Positions 1 through 5,932 of a stretch of DNA of 7,879 nucleotides are shown here, piece after piece (the first letter of the stretch is position 1; each line of letters begins with the position of its first letter). The stretch lies in assembly GCA_900555785.1 (NCBI GenBank), contig USMO01000069.1, positions 1-7,879 on the forward strand. The letters are read 5' to 3'. The position numbers and the translations under genes are program-made. A model generated the notes under the pieces. That model was not told the DNA's origin, ran no database searches, and saw nothing but the letters and a program-made list of their open reading frames with translations. The stretch is from an uncultured Eubacteriales bacterium (GTDB lineage Bacteria > Bacillota > Clostridia > Oscillospirales > CAG-272).

Positions 1-1617
1 ACCGGCATCATGGAGGAGATTGCGCTGGAGAATATGCAGCGGAACCCCTCGCGCAACTATTCGATCTGGGACACGGTCCTGTATGAAAAGGTCCGGTTTC
101 AGGAGGGGCTGGAGCCGCTGCTCAACTGCGCCTGCTGCGCGGCAGAGATGGCAAACGGCAAAATTGCTTCGGTCACCGGCTTTCAGCTGACGACCTACAC
201 CTGGCACCGTGTGGAGGCGAAGATTTTCATCGACTGCTCCGGCGACAGCATTCTTGCCGGGCTGACCGGCGCCGAATACCGCGTTGGCAGAGAGTCGAAG
301 GCTGCGCACGGCGAGGCGTTTGCGCGGGACGAAGCGGACCGCAAGACGATGGGCATGTCGCTCCTGATTCAGGCGCGCGAGACCGACCATCCGGTCCCCT
401 TCACGCCGCCCGCATGGGCACACCGCTATCCGACCGACGAATCGATGCACAACAAGCCGCACACGATGCTGCGCGACCTGAACACGAACCATTTCTGGAT
501 TGAGTTGGGCGGCGAGAGCGACACCATCCGGGACACCGAAACGCTGCGGGACGAGCTGCTGAAGATTGCGCTCGGATGCTGGGATCACATGAAGAACCAG
601 GGCGATCACGGCGCCGAGAACTGGGAGCTGGAATGGCTCGGGTTCCTGCCGGGCAAACGGGAGAGCCGGCGCTATGTCGGCGACTACATTCTGACGCAGC
701 AGGATGTGGAGGAGGCGCGCTCGTTCCCGGACGAGGTTGCCTACGGCGGCTGGCAGATTGACGACCATCTGCCCGGCGGGTTCTATCTGATGGGCGGCAA
801 GAACGGCAACTATCTGCAAAAGAAGCGTTTGCTCAAGCCCTACGGCATTCCGCTGCGGAGTCTGTATTCGGTCAACGTTCCGAACCTGATGTTTGCGGGC
901 CGCAACATCAGCGCCACGCACATTGCGTTTTCCACCACGCGGGTGATGGGGACCTGCGGCGTGATGGGTCAGGCTGCGGGCACGGCTGCGGCTCTGGCGG
1001 TTGAGAAGGGCGTGCTGCCGCGCGGTCTGCTGGACGGTTACATCCCGCTTTTGCAGAAGCGTTTGATGGATGACGACTGCTATCTGCCGCACCTGCGCCG
1101 CGCTCCGGACCCGGTTGTGGGGCGTTCGGTCCTGTCTGCGGATTACGGCGATCCCTCGCTTTTGGTTGACGGTTTTGACCGCCGCGCCGAGGGCATGGAC
1201 CACGGGTTCTACGGACGCACGAACAGTGCCATCACCTATCGGTTTGACAATCCGGAGCATCTGATTGGGGTTCGTCTGATTCTGGACAGCGATCTGGACC
1301 GGGAATACTGCGAAGGCAACCCGAATGTTGTTCACATTCCGATGCCGCTGTTCCAGGCTCGGTCCTACAACTACACGTCGTTCGGGTTCCCGACCTGCAT
1401 GCTCAAGTCCTTCCGCTTGGAGGTTCTGAACGCCTCCGGGGATTGGGAGGTTCTGCACGAGGAGACCGAAAACTATCAGCGTTTTCTCCGCATCCCCTGC
1501 GATGTGGTCTGCTCCGGTTTGCGTCTGGTCCCGCTTCACACCTGGGGCAGCTCCGCGCTCTATCACCCCTACGCCGAGTCCGTCCATCTCTTCAACTTCG
1601 AACCGATCACGGAGTGA
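1..1617 (+). CDS. FAD-dependent oxidoreductase, C-terminal part (partial at 5' end)
   Basis: The reading frame is open from the first base (T-G-I before the first Met at position 10) and ends at TGA 1615-1617, so the true start and the N-terminal GxGxxG dinucleotide-binding loop lie outside the window. What remains resembles the FAD_oxidored family (PF12831). A Cys-rich segment falls around 121-147. The IFIDCSGD strand at 223-246, followed by LAGLTGA, is the typical end of the substrate-domain insertion. The segment at about 883-999 (FAGRNISATHIAF, then VMGTCGVMGQAAGTAAALA) is the C-terminal FAD-contacting block. The last 170 residues or so (about 1100-1614) look like a beta-sandwich of the discoidin/F5-8 kind, ending in LRLVPLHTWGSS and VHLFNFEP. 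Family members are predicted flavin oxidoreductases, sometimes annotated as xanthan lyase-like. The substrate is unknown, and I infer a role in carbohydrate or small-molecule oxidation only weakly. No partner gene is visible. Confidence 0.85.
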   Translation, partial: TGIMEEIALENMQRNPSRNYSIWDTVLYEKVRFQEGLEPLLNCACCAAEMANGKIASVTGFQLTTYTWHRVEAKIFIDCSGDSILAGLTGAEYRVGRESKAAHGEAFARDEADRKTMGMSLLIQARETDHPVPFTPPAWAHRYPTDESMHNKPHTMLRDLNTNHFWIELGGESDTIRDTETLRDELLKIALGCWDHMKNQGDHGAENWELEWLGFLPGKRESRRYVGDYILTQQDVEEARSFPDEVAYGGWQIDDHLPGGFYLMGGKNGNYLQKKRLLKPYGIPLRSLYSVNVPNLMFAGRNISATHIAFSTTRVMGTCGVMGQAAGTAAALAVEKGVLPRGLLDGYIPLLQKRLMDDDCYLPHLRRAPDPVVGRSVLSADYGDPSLLVDGFDRRAEGMDHGFYGRTNSAITYRFDNPEHLIGVRLILDSDLDREYCEGNPNVVHIPMPLFQARSYNYTSFGFPTCMLKSFRLEVLNASGDWEVLHEETENYQRFLRIPCDVVCSGLRLVPLHTWGSSALYHPYAESVHLFNFEPITE

Positions 1618-1645
1618 TCGGGGGGTAAGGAAGAGAAAGAAGACC

Positions 1646-1694
1646 TTGGAGGGAGAAGGGGCCCCCTTTCAGAGGGGGTCCCTTCTCCCTCCAA
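1646..1694 (+). repeat. 22-bp perfect hairpin just after the oxidoreductase gene
   Basis: Bases 1646-1660 pair perfectly with 1680-1694, and the stem continues inward through a G1661-T1679 wobble and a run of C-G pairs to T1667-A1673, leaving a 5-nt loop. It begins 29 bp after the stop codon. No T-tract follows, so it is not a classical intrinsic terminator. It could protect an mRNA 3' end or be a copy of an intergenic palindrome family. The wobble is a G-U pair only in plus-strand RNA, matching the direction of the upstream gene. Confidence 0.75.
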
Positions 1695-1843
1695 ACCTCC
1701 CTATCCTCCCCGAACTTTCCTGAGCCGGGTTTTGCGCCGGATACCGTTCAATCTTCCGTGCTGCGGAGCAAGACGCGGTGCGGCTGACGAAAGAAAGGAC
1801 AAAACCCGGCTCAGGAAAGTTTTTGTTGGATTGGGGAGGTTCG
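1693..1843 (+). repeat. Nested inverted repeat element of about 150 bp
   Basis: A perfect 22-bp inverted repeat joins 1713-1734 to 1800-1821 around a 65-nt core. Outward, the arms continue imperfectly: the run cctcccc at 1705-1711 faces ggggagg at 1833-1839. Inside the core, 1756-1765 pairs with 1774-1783 over ten base pairs, three of them G-U in plus-strand RNA, with an 8-nt loop. The right arm runs into a short T-tract at 1820-1824. The structure could be a small palindromic mobile element, a structured RNA or a transcript end. No transposase or known RNA family was recognised. Confidence 0.65.
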
Positions 1844-1851
1844 AACTTTAT

Positions 1852-1900
1852 AAAAAGAGCGGCTATCGCACTCCTTTGGTGAGCGGTAGCCGCTCTTTTT
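1852..1900 (+). terminator. Strong rho-independent terminator
   Basis: A GC-rich stem pairs gagcggctatcg (1857-1868) with cggtagccgctc (1884-1895), with one T1866-G1886 wobble. The stem is flanked by five A on the left (1852-1856) and five T on the right (1896-1900). The T-tract directly after the stem suits the plus strand, and the A-tract allows activity on the minus strand too. It lies about 235 bp after the oxidoreductase stop and is the best candidate for the end of that transcript. Confidence 0.85.
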
Positions 1901-1953
1901 GCCCGGAGGGCAAAATTCGCTGTCGTTTGGTTTTTGGGGCTGGTCGATGCGTG

Positions 1954-2132
1954 ATTCATACCGCTTTTGTCCGTCTTAGATACTGATTGACTGAATTGCC
2001 TCTGACCATCGGAGATCCCGCCTGCTGGTGCCCCTGCGGGGTTCGACTGGGCACCGAAGGTGCCTTGCTCTGAGATGACACAGAAGGTTATTCGGGACGT
2101 GAGTTATACAACTTACATCCGTCTTAGTTACT
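1954..2132. repeat. REP-like palindromic segment between imperfect direct repeats
   Basis: The 15-mer tccgtcttagatact (1970-1984) recurs at 2118-2132 with one mismatch. Extended leftward to 1954-1984 and 2102-2132, the two copies match at 23 of 31 bases. Between them lie overlapping short palindromes: ggtgccc (2027-2033) against gggcacc (2049-2055), cccc/gggg (2031-2034 and 2038-2041), and ggcacc/ggtgcc (2050-2055 and 2059-2064). The wording around gagatccc and ctctgagatgaca resembles the common intergenic palindromes of many Clostridia. The direct repeats could be a duplicated target site or chance; I cannot tell which. Confidence 0.4.
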
Positions 2133-2258
2133 CTTAGATAAAAACGTGTGTTGTTCCTTATCTGCACTCCCCCGCCGAGCGAAGCAAGGGCGGGAACCAC
2201 GAGGTTCCACCCCAAATCCCGCGTAGAGCCCCCTTCCGAGCGGACTCGAAGAGCCCGA

Positions 2259-2342
2259 AACTTCACCGCACAGGGCAACCGGATTAACAGCACATAAAAA
2301 CTCTTTACGCCCTACCATCCGGTTGCCCCGTGCGGTGAAGTT
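2259..2342. repeat. 26-bp near-perfect inverted repeat
   Basis: Bases 2259-2284 are the inverse complement of 2317-2342 except at one position (A2272 against C2329), with a 32-nt A/T-richer spacer. A shorter imperfect extension (gagccc at 2251-2256 facing gggttc at 2346-2351) lies outside. The single mismatch is A-C in plus-strand RNA but G-U in minus-strand RNA, so the minus-strand transcript would fold slightly better. No T-tract follows on either side. It is probably a member of an intergenic palindrome family; function is unknown. Confidence 0.7.
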
Positions 2343-2388
2343 CTTGGGTTCTTAGTGGTGACTGGTTGCGCAGCGTTGCTTCTACCGA

Positions 2389-2433
2389 AAGAAGCCCCTA
2401 AGCGGGGTTCGGGGCGGCGCCCCGAGGTCTTCC
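2389..2433 (-). repeat. 45-bp intergenic repeat, upstream copy
   Basis: The inverse complement of this segment matches 5564-5608 at 41 of 45 bases, so the ABC gene is bracketed by inverted copies. Each copy contains a 7-bp hairpin, tcggggc/gccccga, with a 3-nt loop. Here it sits at 2409-2425 with loop ggc. The stem is identical in both copies and two of the four differences fall in the loop. A T-tract (2437-2443) follows after a short gap, so weak termination of any read-through from the left is possible. Bases 2338-2356 carry a second shared module, matching 5622-5640 in inverse complement with one gap. Confidence 0.75.
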
Positions 2434-2452
2434 CTCTTTTTTTCAGCTTCAG

Positions 2453-2484
2453 TTCACGCGATGTTCAGAAAGGGGTGATACAAT
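2453..2484 (+). promoter_or_regulatory. Probable extended -10 promoter for the ABC gene
   Basis: TACAAT at 2479-2484 is preceded by TG one base away (2476-2477), giving an extended -10 element. A weak -35-like TTCACG lies at 2453-2458, but the 20-bp spacing is too long to be convincing. An extended -10 can work with a poor -35. The transcript would start near 2491, giving a leader of about 27 nt before the TTG start. No operator palindrome was seen within the core promoter. Confidence 0.5.
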
Positions 2485-2501
2485 AAGAGGTAGATACCAA
2501 A

Positions 2502-2510
2502 GAAGGAGGA
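2502..2510 (+). promoter_or_regulatory. Ribosome binding site that fixes the TTG start
   Basis: The sequence gaaggagga contains a strong Shine-Dalgarno core and ends 7 bases before TTG at 2518-2520. No ATG or GTG in frame lies as well placed, and the protein from this TTG begins exactly where the ABC ATPase domain should begin. Confidence 0.85.
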
Positions 2511-2517
2511 TCGCGTC

Positions 2518-5500
2518 TTGCTTTCTCTCAAAAACATTACAAAAGTGTACCCCACGGGCGACACGAACGTGCAGGCGCTGCGCGGCATATCGATCGACTT
2601 CCGCGAGCACGAATTTGTCTCGATACTGGGACCGTCCGGCTGCGGGAAGACAACGCTGCTCAACATCATCGGCGGGTTGGATCAGTACACCTCGGGTGAT
2701 CTGATCATCAACGGGGTGTCGACCCGGCGCTACAGCGACGCCGACTGGGACACCTACCGCAACCACTCCATCGGCTTCGTCTTTCAAAGCTACAATCTCA
2801 TCCCGCACCAAACCGTCCTGGCGAACGTCGAACTGGCGCTCACCCTCTCGGGCGTGTCCAAGCGCGAGCGGAAACAGCGCGCGATTGAGGCGCTGAAACA
2901 GGTCGGGCTGTCGGCGCAGATTCATAAACGCCCGAACCAGATGTCCGGCGGGCAGATGCAGCGGGTCGCCATCGCACGTGCGCTGGTCAACGACCCCGAC
3001 ATCCTGCTGGCAGACGAGCCGACCGGCGCACTTGACACACAGACCAGCATCCAGATCATGGAGATTCTGCGCAGCATCTCCGAGAAAAAACTAATCATCA
3101 TGGTCACCCATAACCCGGACCTGGCGCGGCGCTACTCCAGCCGCATCATTAAGGTCCAGGACGGTCAGGTGGTCGGCGACAACAAGCCCTACCGCCCCGG
3201 AGAGCCGGAGCGCCCCGCCCTGCCGACGCTGTTCCGCAAAAAGCGCCGCTCCCCGCTTGCCATCGATGTTGAGGAGGCGCGGCGCGAGCAGTTCGGCGGG
3301 CTGGGCGGCAGGACCGACAGCAGCCGAAAGCCAAAAAAGAAACGCTCCATGTCCTTCTTTACGGCGCTTTCCCTGTCGCTGAACAACCTGATGACCAAAA
3401 AGGGGCGCACCTTTATGACCTCTTTCGCCGGGTCCATCGGCATCATCGGCATCGCGCTGATTCTGTCGGTTTCCTCCGGCGTGAATGCCTACATTGAATC
3501 GGTCCAGCGCGACACGCTTGCCAGCTACCCCATCGAGCTGCACGCCGAATCGGTTGACCTGACCGCGCTGGTCAACACACTGATGAACTCCAATTCCGAC
3601 AGCGCGCACGACCACGACCGCAACAAGATTTACGAAAGCATGGTGCTGGGGCAGCTGATGAACGCGTTGGGTTCTGCCGGCACCGAAAGCAACGACCTGA
3701 CCGCCTTCAAGAAATACCTGGAGAGCACCGCGGATTTTGACGGCTACCTCTCCGCAGTCCGCTACAGCTACGATTTCAACTGGAGCATTCTTGTCCGCGA
3801 GGGCAACGAGCTGGGCGGCAGCACCGGAAAAGTCGTCAAGCCGGACGTGACCGCATGGCTCTCCGGCATGAGCGGCTCGACCGGCTCTTCCTCGATGCAG
3901 TCCTCCTACAGCAGCATGATGGGCGGCGGGTTCCAGGTCTGGTCGCAGATGCTCGCGCCGCTGGACAAGAACGATTCCAACCTGGTCTCCTCGCTGGTCC
4001 GCGAAAAATATGAACTGATCGACGAGGGCGGCAGATGGCCCGAGGCTGCCAACGAAGTGGTGCTGATTGTGGACGAGCACAACGAAATCAGCGACCTTGC
4101 ACTGTTTGCGCTGGGGCTTCGCACCGAAGAGGAAATGAACAAAGCGGTGCTTGCCGCGATGAACGGGCAGTCGGTCGATCTCTCCAATCGCAGATCCTGG
4201 ACCTACGATGAAATCAAGCAGATGCGGTTCCGGCTCGTTCTGGCGTCGGAGTGCTACAAAAAGAACGCGGATGGGACCTACACCGACCTCTCGGAGACCG
4301 ATGCCGGGCGCGAAACGCTCTACAGCGACAGCGAGCGCGGATTTTCGCTGCGGGTGGTCGGAATCGTGCGCCCGACCGATGACGCGACTTCGGCATTCAT
4401 GAGCGGCAGCATCGGCTACACCGCCGCGCTGGCAGACGAAGCGATGGCGCGGACGCAGAAGCTCGGAATGCTGGACGAGCAGAAGAACTCCCCCGACATC
4501 GACATCATCACGGGGCAGCCCTTCAAGAGCGACAAGGTGATTACCGAGGAACAGAAGCGGACCGCGATTCACAACTACCTCGCGTCGCTCTCGGTTGACG
4601 AAGCGAAGGCATTCCTTTACCGCGTTCTGGCGCCCACGCCGAGCGAAGACCAGATTGCCGCAAAGGCAGCGGAAATCAATCTTTACCCCGAAGCGGCGCT
4701 GCGTCAGATTCTGTCGCAGGCGATCGGGTCGCTTGGGCAGGAGGGCATCACCGTTGACATGGTGATGGAAAATCCGAAGCTGAAGGCGATGGCAATTCAG
4801 GCAATCGCGGCTGCGATGGTGCAGGAAGAGCTGAACCAGGAAGCCTTTGGCGACAAGACGGTTGACGAGATGGAGGCGATGCTGACCTCCGCGCAGGTGG
4901 ACAGTCTTTACGAAGAGGACGAGATTCCGCACGACTACTCCAAGTCGACCTATCAGAAGAACCTTGCGCTGCTCGGTGACGTAAACACCGACAAGCCGAG
5001 CGCCATTTACCTTTACGCTGCCACCTTTGAGGACAAGGACACAATCAGCGGTCTGATTGACGCTTACAACGCGACGGTTGAGGAATCCAAAAAGATTTCC
5101 TACACCGACTATGTGGGGCTTCTGATGTCCTCGGTGACCACAATCGTCAACGCAATTTCCTACGTGCTGATTGCGTTTGTGGCGATCTCGCTGGTGGTTT
5201 CCTCGATCATGATCGGCATCATCACCTACATTTCGGTGCTGGAGCGCACGAAGGAGATCGGCATTCTGCGCGCGATCGGTGCGTCCAAGAAGGATGTCGG
5301 GCGGGTCTTCAACGCGGAGACGCTGATTGTTGGGTTTGTTGCCGGCATGATCGGCATTGTTGCCACGCTGCTGCTCAATCAGGTTATCAACGTGATTCTG
5401 TTCCACTACACCGGCATTGCGGGCTTGCGCGCGGTTCTGCCGGTTGGTGCTGCCATCATTCTGGTGGCAATCAGCATGTTCCTGACCTTCATCGCCGGTC

Positions 5501-5559
5501 TGCTCCCCTCCGGTTTCGCCGCCAAAAAGAACCCCGTCGAAGCGCTGCGGTCGGAGTAA
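2518..5559 (+). CDS. ABC transporter, fused ATPase-FtsX permease (MacB/LolD-E-like) with large extracytoplasmic domain
   Basis: This 1013-residue protein starts with TTG and ends with TAA. Residues 1-220 are a complete MacB/LolD-type ATPase: Walker A GPSGCGKT at 38-45, Q-loop Gln90, signature MSGGQ at 142-146, Walker B ending in Asp166-Glu167, D-loop GALD at 170-173 and switch His198. A basic linker (about 225-275, ending RKPKKKR) leads to membrane helix 1 (about 301-322). An extracytoplasmic domain of about 550 residues follows, including a Ser/Gly-rich stretch at 452-471. Helices 2 to 4 (about 879-902, 935-957, 975-1000) form an FtsX-type module with the cytoplasmic loop ISVLERTKEIGILRAIGAS. 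The family usually dimerises and moves lipids, lipoproteins or peptides, or drives periplasmic partners by mechanotransmission. Substrate is unknown. Its own promoter lies just upstream, and inverted repeats flank it on both sides. No two-component regulator is adjacent. Confidence 0.93.
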   Translation: MLSLKNITKVYPTGDTNVQALRGISIDFREHEFVSILGPSGCGKTTLLNIIGGLDQYTSGDLIINGVSTRRYSDADWDTYRNHSIGFVFQSYNLIPHQTVLANVELALTLSGVSKRERKQRAIEALKQVGLSAQIHKRPNQMSGGQMQRVAIARALVNDPDILLADEPTGALDTQTSIQIMEILRSISEKKLIIMVTHNPDLARRYSSRIIKVQDGQVVGDNKPYRPGEPERPALPTLFRKKRRSPLAIDVEEARREQFGGLGGRTDSSRKPKKKRSMSFFTALSLSLNNLMTKKGRTFMTSFAGSIGIIGIALILSVSSGVNAYIESVQRDTLASYPIELHAESVDLTALVNTLMNSNSDSAHDHDRNKIYESMVLGQLMNALGSAGTESNDLTAFKKYLESTADFDGYLSAVRYSYDFNWSILVREGNELGGSTGKVVKPDVTAWLSGMSGSTGSSSMQSSYSSMMGGGFQVWSQMLAPLDKNDSNLVSSLVREKYELIDEGGRWPEAANEVVLIVDEHNEISDLALFALGLRTEEEMNKAVLAAMNGQSVDLSNRRSWTYDEIKQMRFRLVLASECYKKNADGTYTDLSETDAGRETLYSDSERGFSLRVVGIVRPTDDATSAFMSGSIGYTAALADEAMARTQKLGMLDEQKNSPDIDIITGQPFKSDKVITEEQKRTAIHNYLASLSVDEAKAFLYRVLAPTPSEDQIAAKAAEINLYPEAALRQILSQAIGSLGQEGITVDMVMENPKLKAMAIQAIAAAMVQEELNQEAFGDKTVDEMEAMLTSAQVDSLYEEDEIPHDYSKSTYQKNLALLGDVNTDKPSAIYLYAATFEDKDTISGLIDAYNATVEESKKISYTDYVGLLMSSVTTIVNAISYVLIAFVAISLVVSSIMIGIITYISVLERTKEIGILRAIGASKKDVGRVFNAETLIVGFVAGMIGIVATLLLNQVINVILFHYTGIAGLRAVLPVGAAIILVAISMFLTFIAGLLPSGFAAKKNPVEALRSE

Positions 5560-5563
5560 GGAA

Positions 5564-5608
5564 GGAAGACCTCGGGGCGTTGCCCCGAACCCCACTTAGG
5601 GACTTCTT
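5564..5608 (+). repeat. 45-bp intergenic repeat, downstream copy
   Basis: It starts four bases after the ABC stop and is the inverted partner of 2389-2433 (41 of 45 bases). It holds the tcggggc/gccccga hairpin at 5572-5588 with loop gtt. Its right end forms the left arm of a second hairpin: 5595-5607 pairs perfectly with 5612-5624 over 13 bp around the loop tgaa. Neither hairpin is followed by a T-tract. Confidence 0.75.
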
Positions 5609-5663
5609 GAAAGAAGTCCCTAAGAACCCCAAGAACTTAAACGAAGGGGCTGTTATGTAGCCG
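5603..5663 (+). repeat. 61-bp module, first copy (direct repeat)
   Basis: This segment runs from cttctt through ccctaag, caagaactt and aaggggc to tgtagccg. It recurs in the same orientation at 5806-5867. Over the best 46 bases (5618-5663 against 5822-5867) the copies agree at 40 positions without gaps. It overlaps the downstream 45-bp repeat on its left and the first tandem hairpin unit on its right. Confidence 0.65.
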
Positions 5664-5788
5664 TTTGCGTTGGTACGAATTTAGCCCCCTCTTCATCTCG
5701 AACGAAGAGGGGGCTTTTGTAGCCATTTGCGTTGGTACAAACTTATCCCCCCTCTTCAGTCGCGTGAGCGACTGAAGAGGGGGGATAA
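5656..5788 (+). repeat. Two tandem leader-plus-hairpin units
   Basis: A leader of about 28 nt, starting tgtagcc and containing tttgcgttggtac, occurs at 5656 and again at 5718, a period of 62 bp. Only a few bases differ, mostly transitions. Each leader is followed by a palindrome beginning with a C-run and ctcttc. In unit 1 the stem is 5683-5694 with 5704-5715 (12 bp, 9-nt loop). In unit 2 it is 5743-5763 with 5768-5788 (21 bp, no mismatch, loop gtga of GNRA type). A degenerate third leader start, tgtagccgg, lies at 5860-5868. Function is unknown; this resembles a dispersed intergenic palindrome family. Confidence 0.7.
5683..5718 (+). terminator. Likely intrinsic terminator downstream of the ABC gene
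   Basis: A 12-bp stem rich in G-C (agccccctcttc against gaagagggggct) is followed by four T (5715-5718), the first of which also pairs. This is a short T-tract, so termination may be partial. The 21-bp hairpin at 5743-5788 and the bidirectional terminator at 5878-5919 would back it up for plus-strand transcripts. Confidence 0.5.
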
Positions 5789-5805
5789 ATTGAATCCCGC
5801 CATTA

Positions 5806-5867
5806 CTTCTTAAAAGAAGCCCCCTAAGGCCCCCAAGAACTTGAACAAAGGGGCGGTTGTGTAGCCG
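5806..5867 (+). repeat. 61-bp module, second copy (direct repeat)
   Basis: Second copy of the 5603-5663 module, with ccctaaggcccccaagaact in place of ccctaagaaccccaagaact. The two copies flank the tandem hairpin units. Base differences are scattered, mostly transitions, as expected of older repeat copies rather than a recent duplication. Confidence 0.6.
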
Positions 5868-5877
5868 GTTACACCGC

Positions 5878-5919
5878 AAAAAGCGCCGTGTGTCAATTTT
5901 GACACACGGGCGCTTTTTT
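5878..5919 (-). terminator. Bidirectional rho-independent terminator between convergent genes
   Basis: The arms gcgccgtgtgtcaa and ttgacacacgggcgc pair with one bulged G, flanked by five A on the left (5878-5882) and six T on the right (5914-5919). Read on the minus strand, it lies 14 bp after the lipoprotein stop codon and is followed by a five-T tract. Read on the plus strand, it is followed by six T and would stop leftover transcription from the ABC gene. Confidence 0.85.
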
Positions 5920-5932
5920 GTTCTGTTCGGGC

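Larger units (their letters stand above)
1618..2517. other. Gene-free, repeat-rich intergenic region
   Basis: Between the oxidoreductase stop and the ABC start I see no credible gene. Short open frames on both strands here have no recognisable motifs, run through palindromes and lack good ribosome binding sites. The region holds, in order, a 22-bp hairpin, a nested inverted repeat, an intrinsic terminator, a segment flanked by imperfect direct repeats, two competing small hairpins, a 26-bp inverted repeat, a 45-bp repeat that recurs inverted after the ABC gene, and a promoter. The two small hairpins are cccgcc/ggcggg at 2171-2176 and 2189-2194, and ggaacc/ggttcc at 2193-2198 and 2203-2208. 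They share bases 2193-2194 and so cannot both be fully formed. No tRNA, rRNA or known riboswitch pattern was recognised. Confidence 0.75.
5560..5932. other. Convergent intergenic region made of modular repeats
   Basis: The ABC gene ends at 5559 and the facing lipoprotein gene ends at 5933. The 373 bp between them contain no credible gene. An open frame across 5637-6242 on the minus strand is explained by the repeats themselves, since its translation repeats the same short peptide pattern. The content is a 45-bp repeat, a 13-bp hairpin, two tandem hairpin units, a partial second copy of the first module, and a terminator. Confidence 0.8.

Noticed and set aside
1713..1821. Insertion sequence suggested by the 22-bp inverted arms
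   Set aside because: The space between the arms is only 65 nt and carries no transposase. A non-autonomous element remains possible, so it is reported as a repeat only.
2031..2055. A ggttcgact stretch resembling a tRNA T-loop
   Set aside because: The flanking bases do not form a T-stem, and no acceptor, D or anticodon arm can be built around it.
1732..2318. Several open frames of 64-105 codons on both strands between the oxidoreductase and ABC genes
   Set aside because: They run through inverted repeats and the terminator, lack good ribosome binding sites and show no recognisable motif.
3091..5595. Long open frame on the minus strand (834 codons) opposite the ABC transporter gene
   Set aside because: It lies opposite a complete, motif-bearing ABC gene. 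High GC at third positions removes stop codons from the opposite strand, and the translation is low-complexity (His/Arg/Gln/Val rich) with no recognisable domain.
5656..5788. Possible short CRISPR array because of the repeated leader
   Set aside because: Only two near-full copies exist, the segments between them are palindromic hairpins rather than unique spacers, and no cas gene is present.
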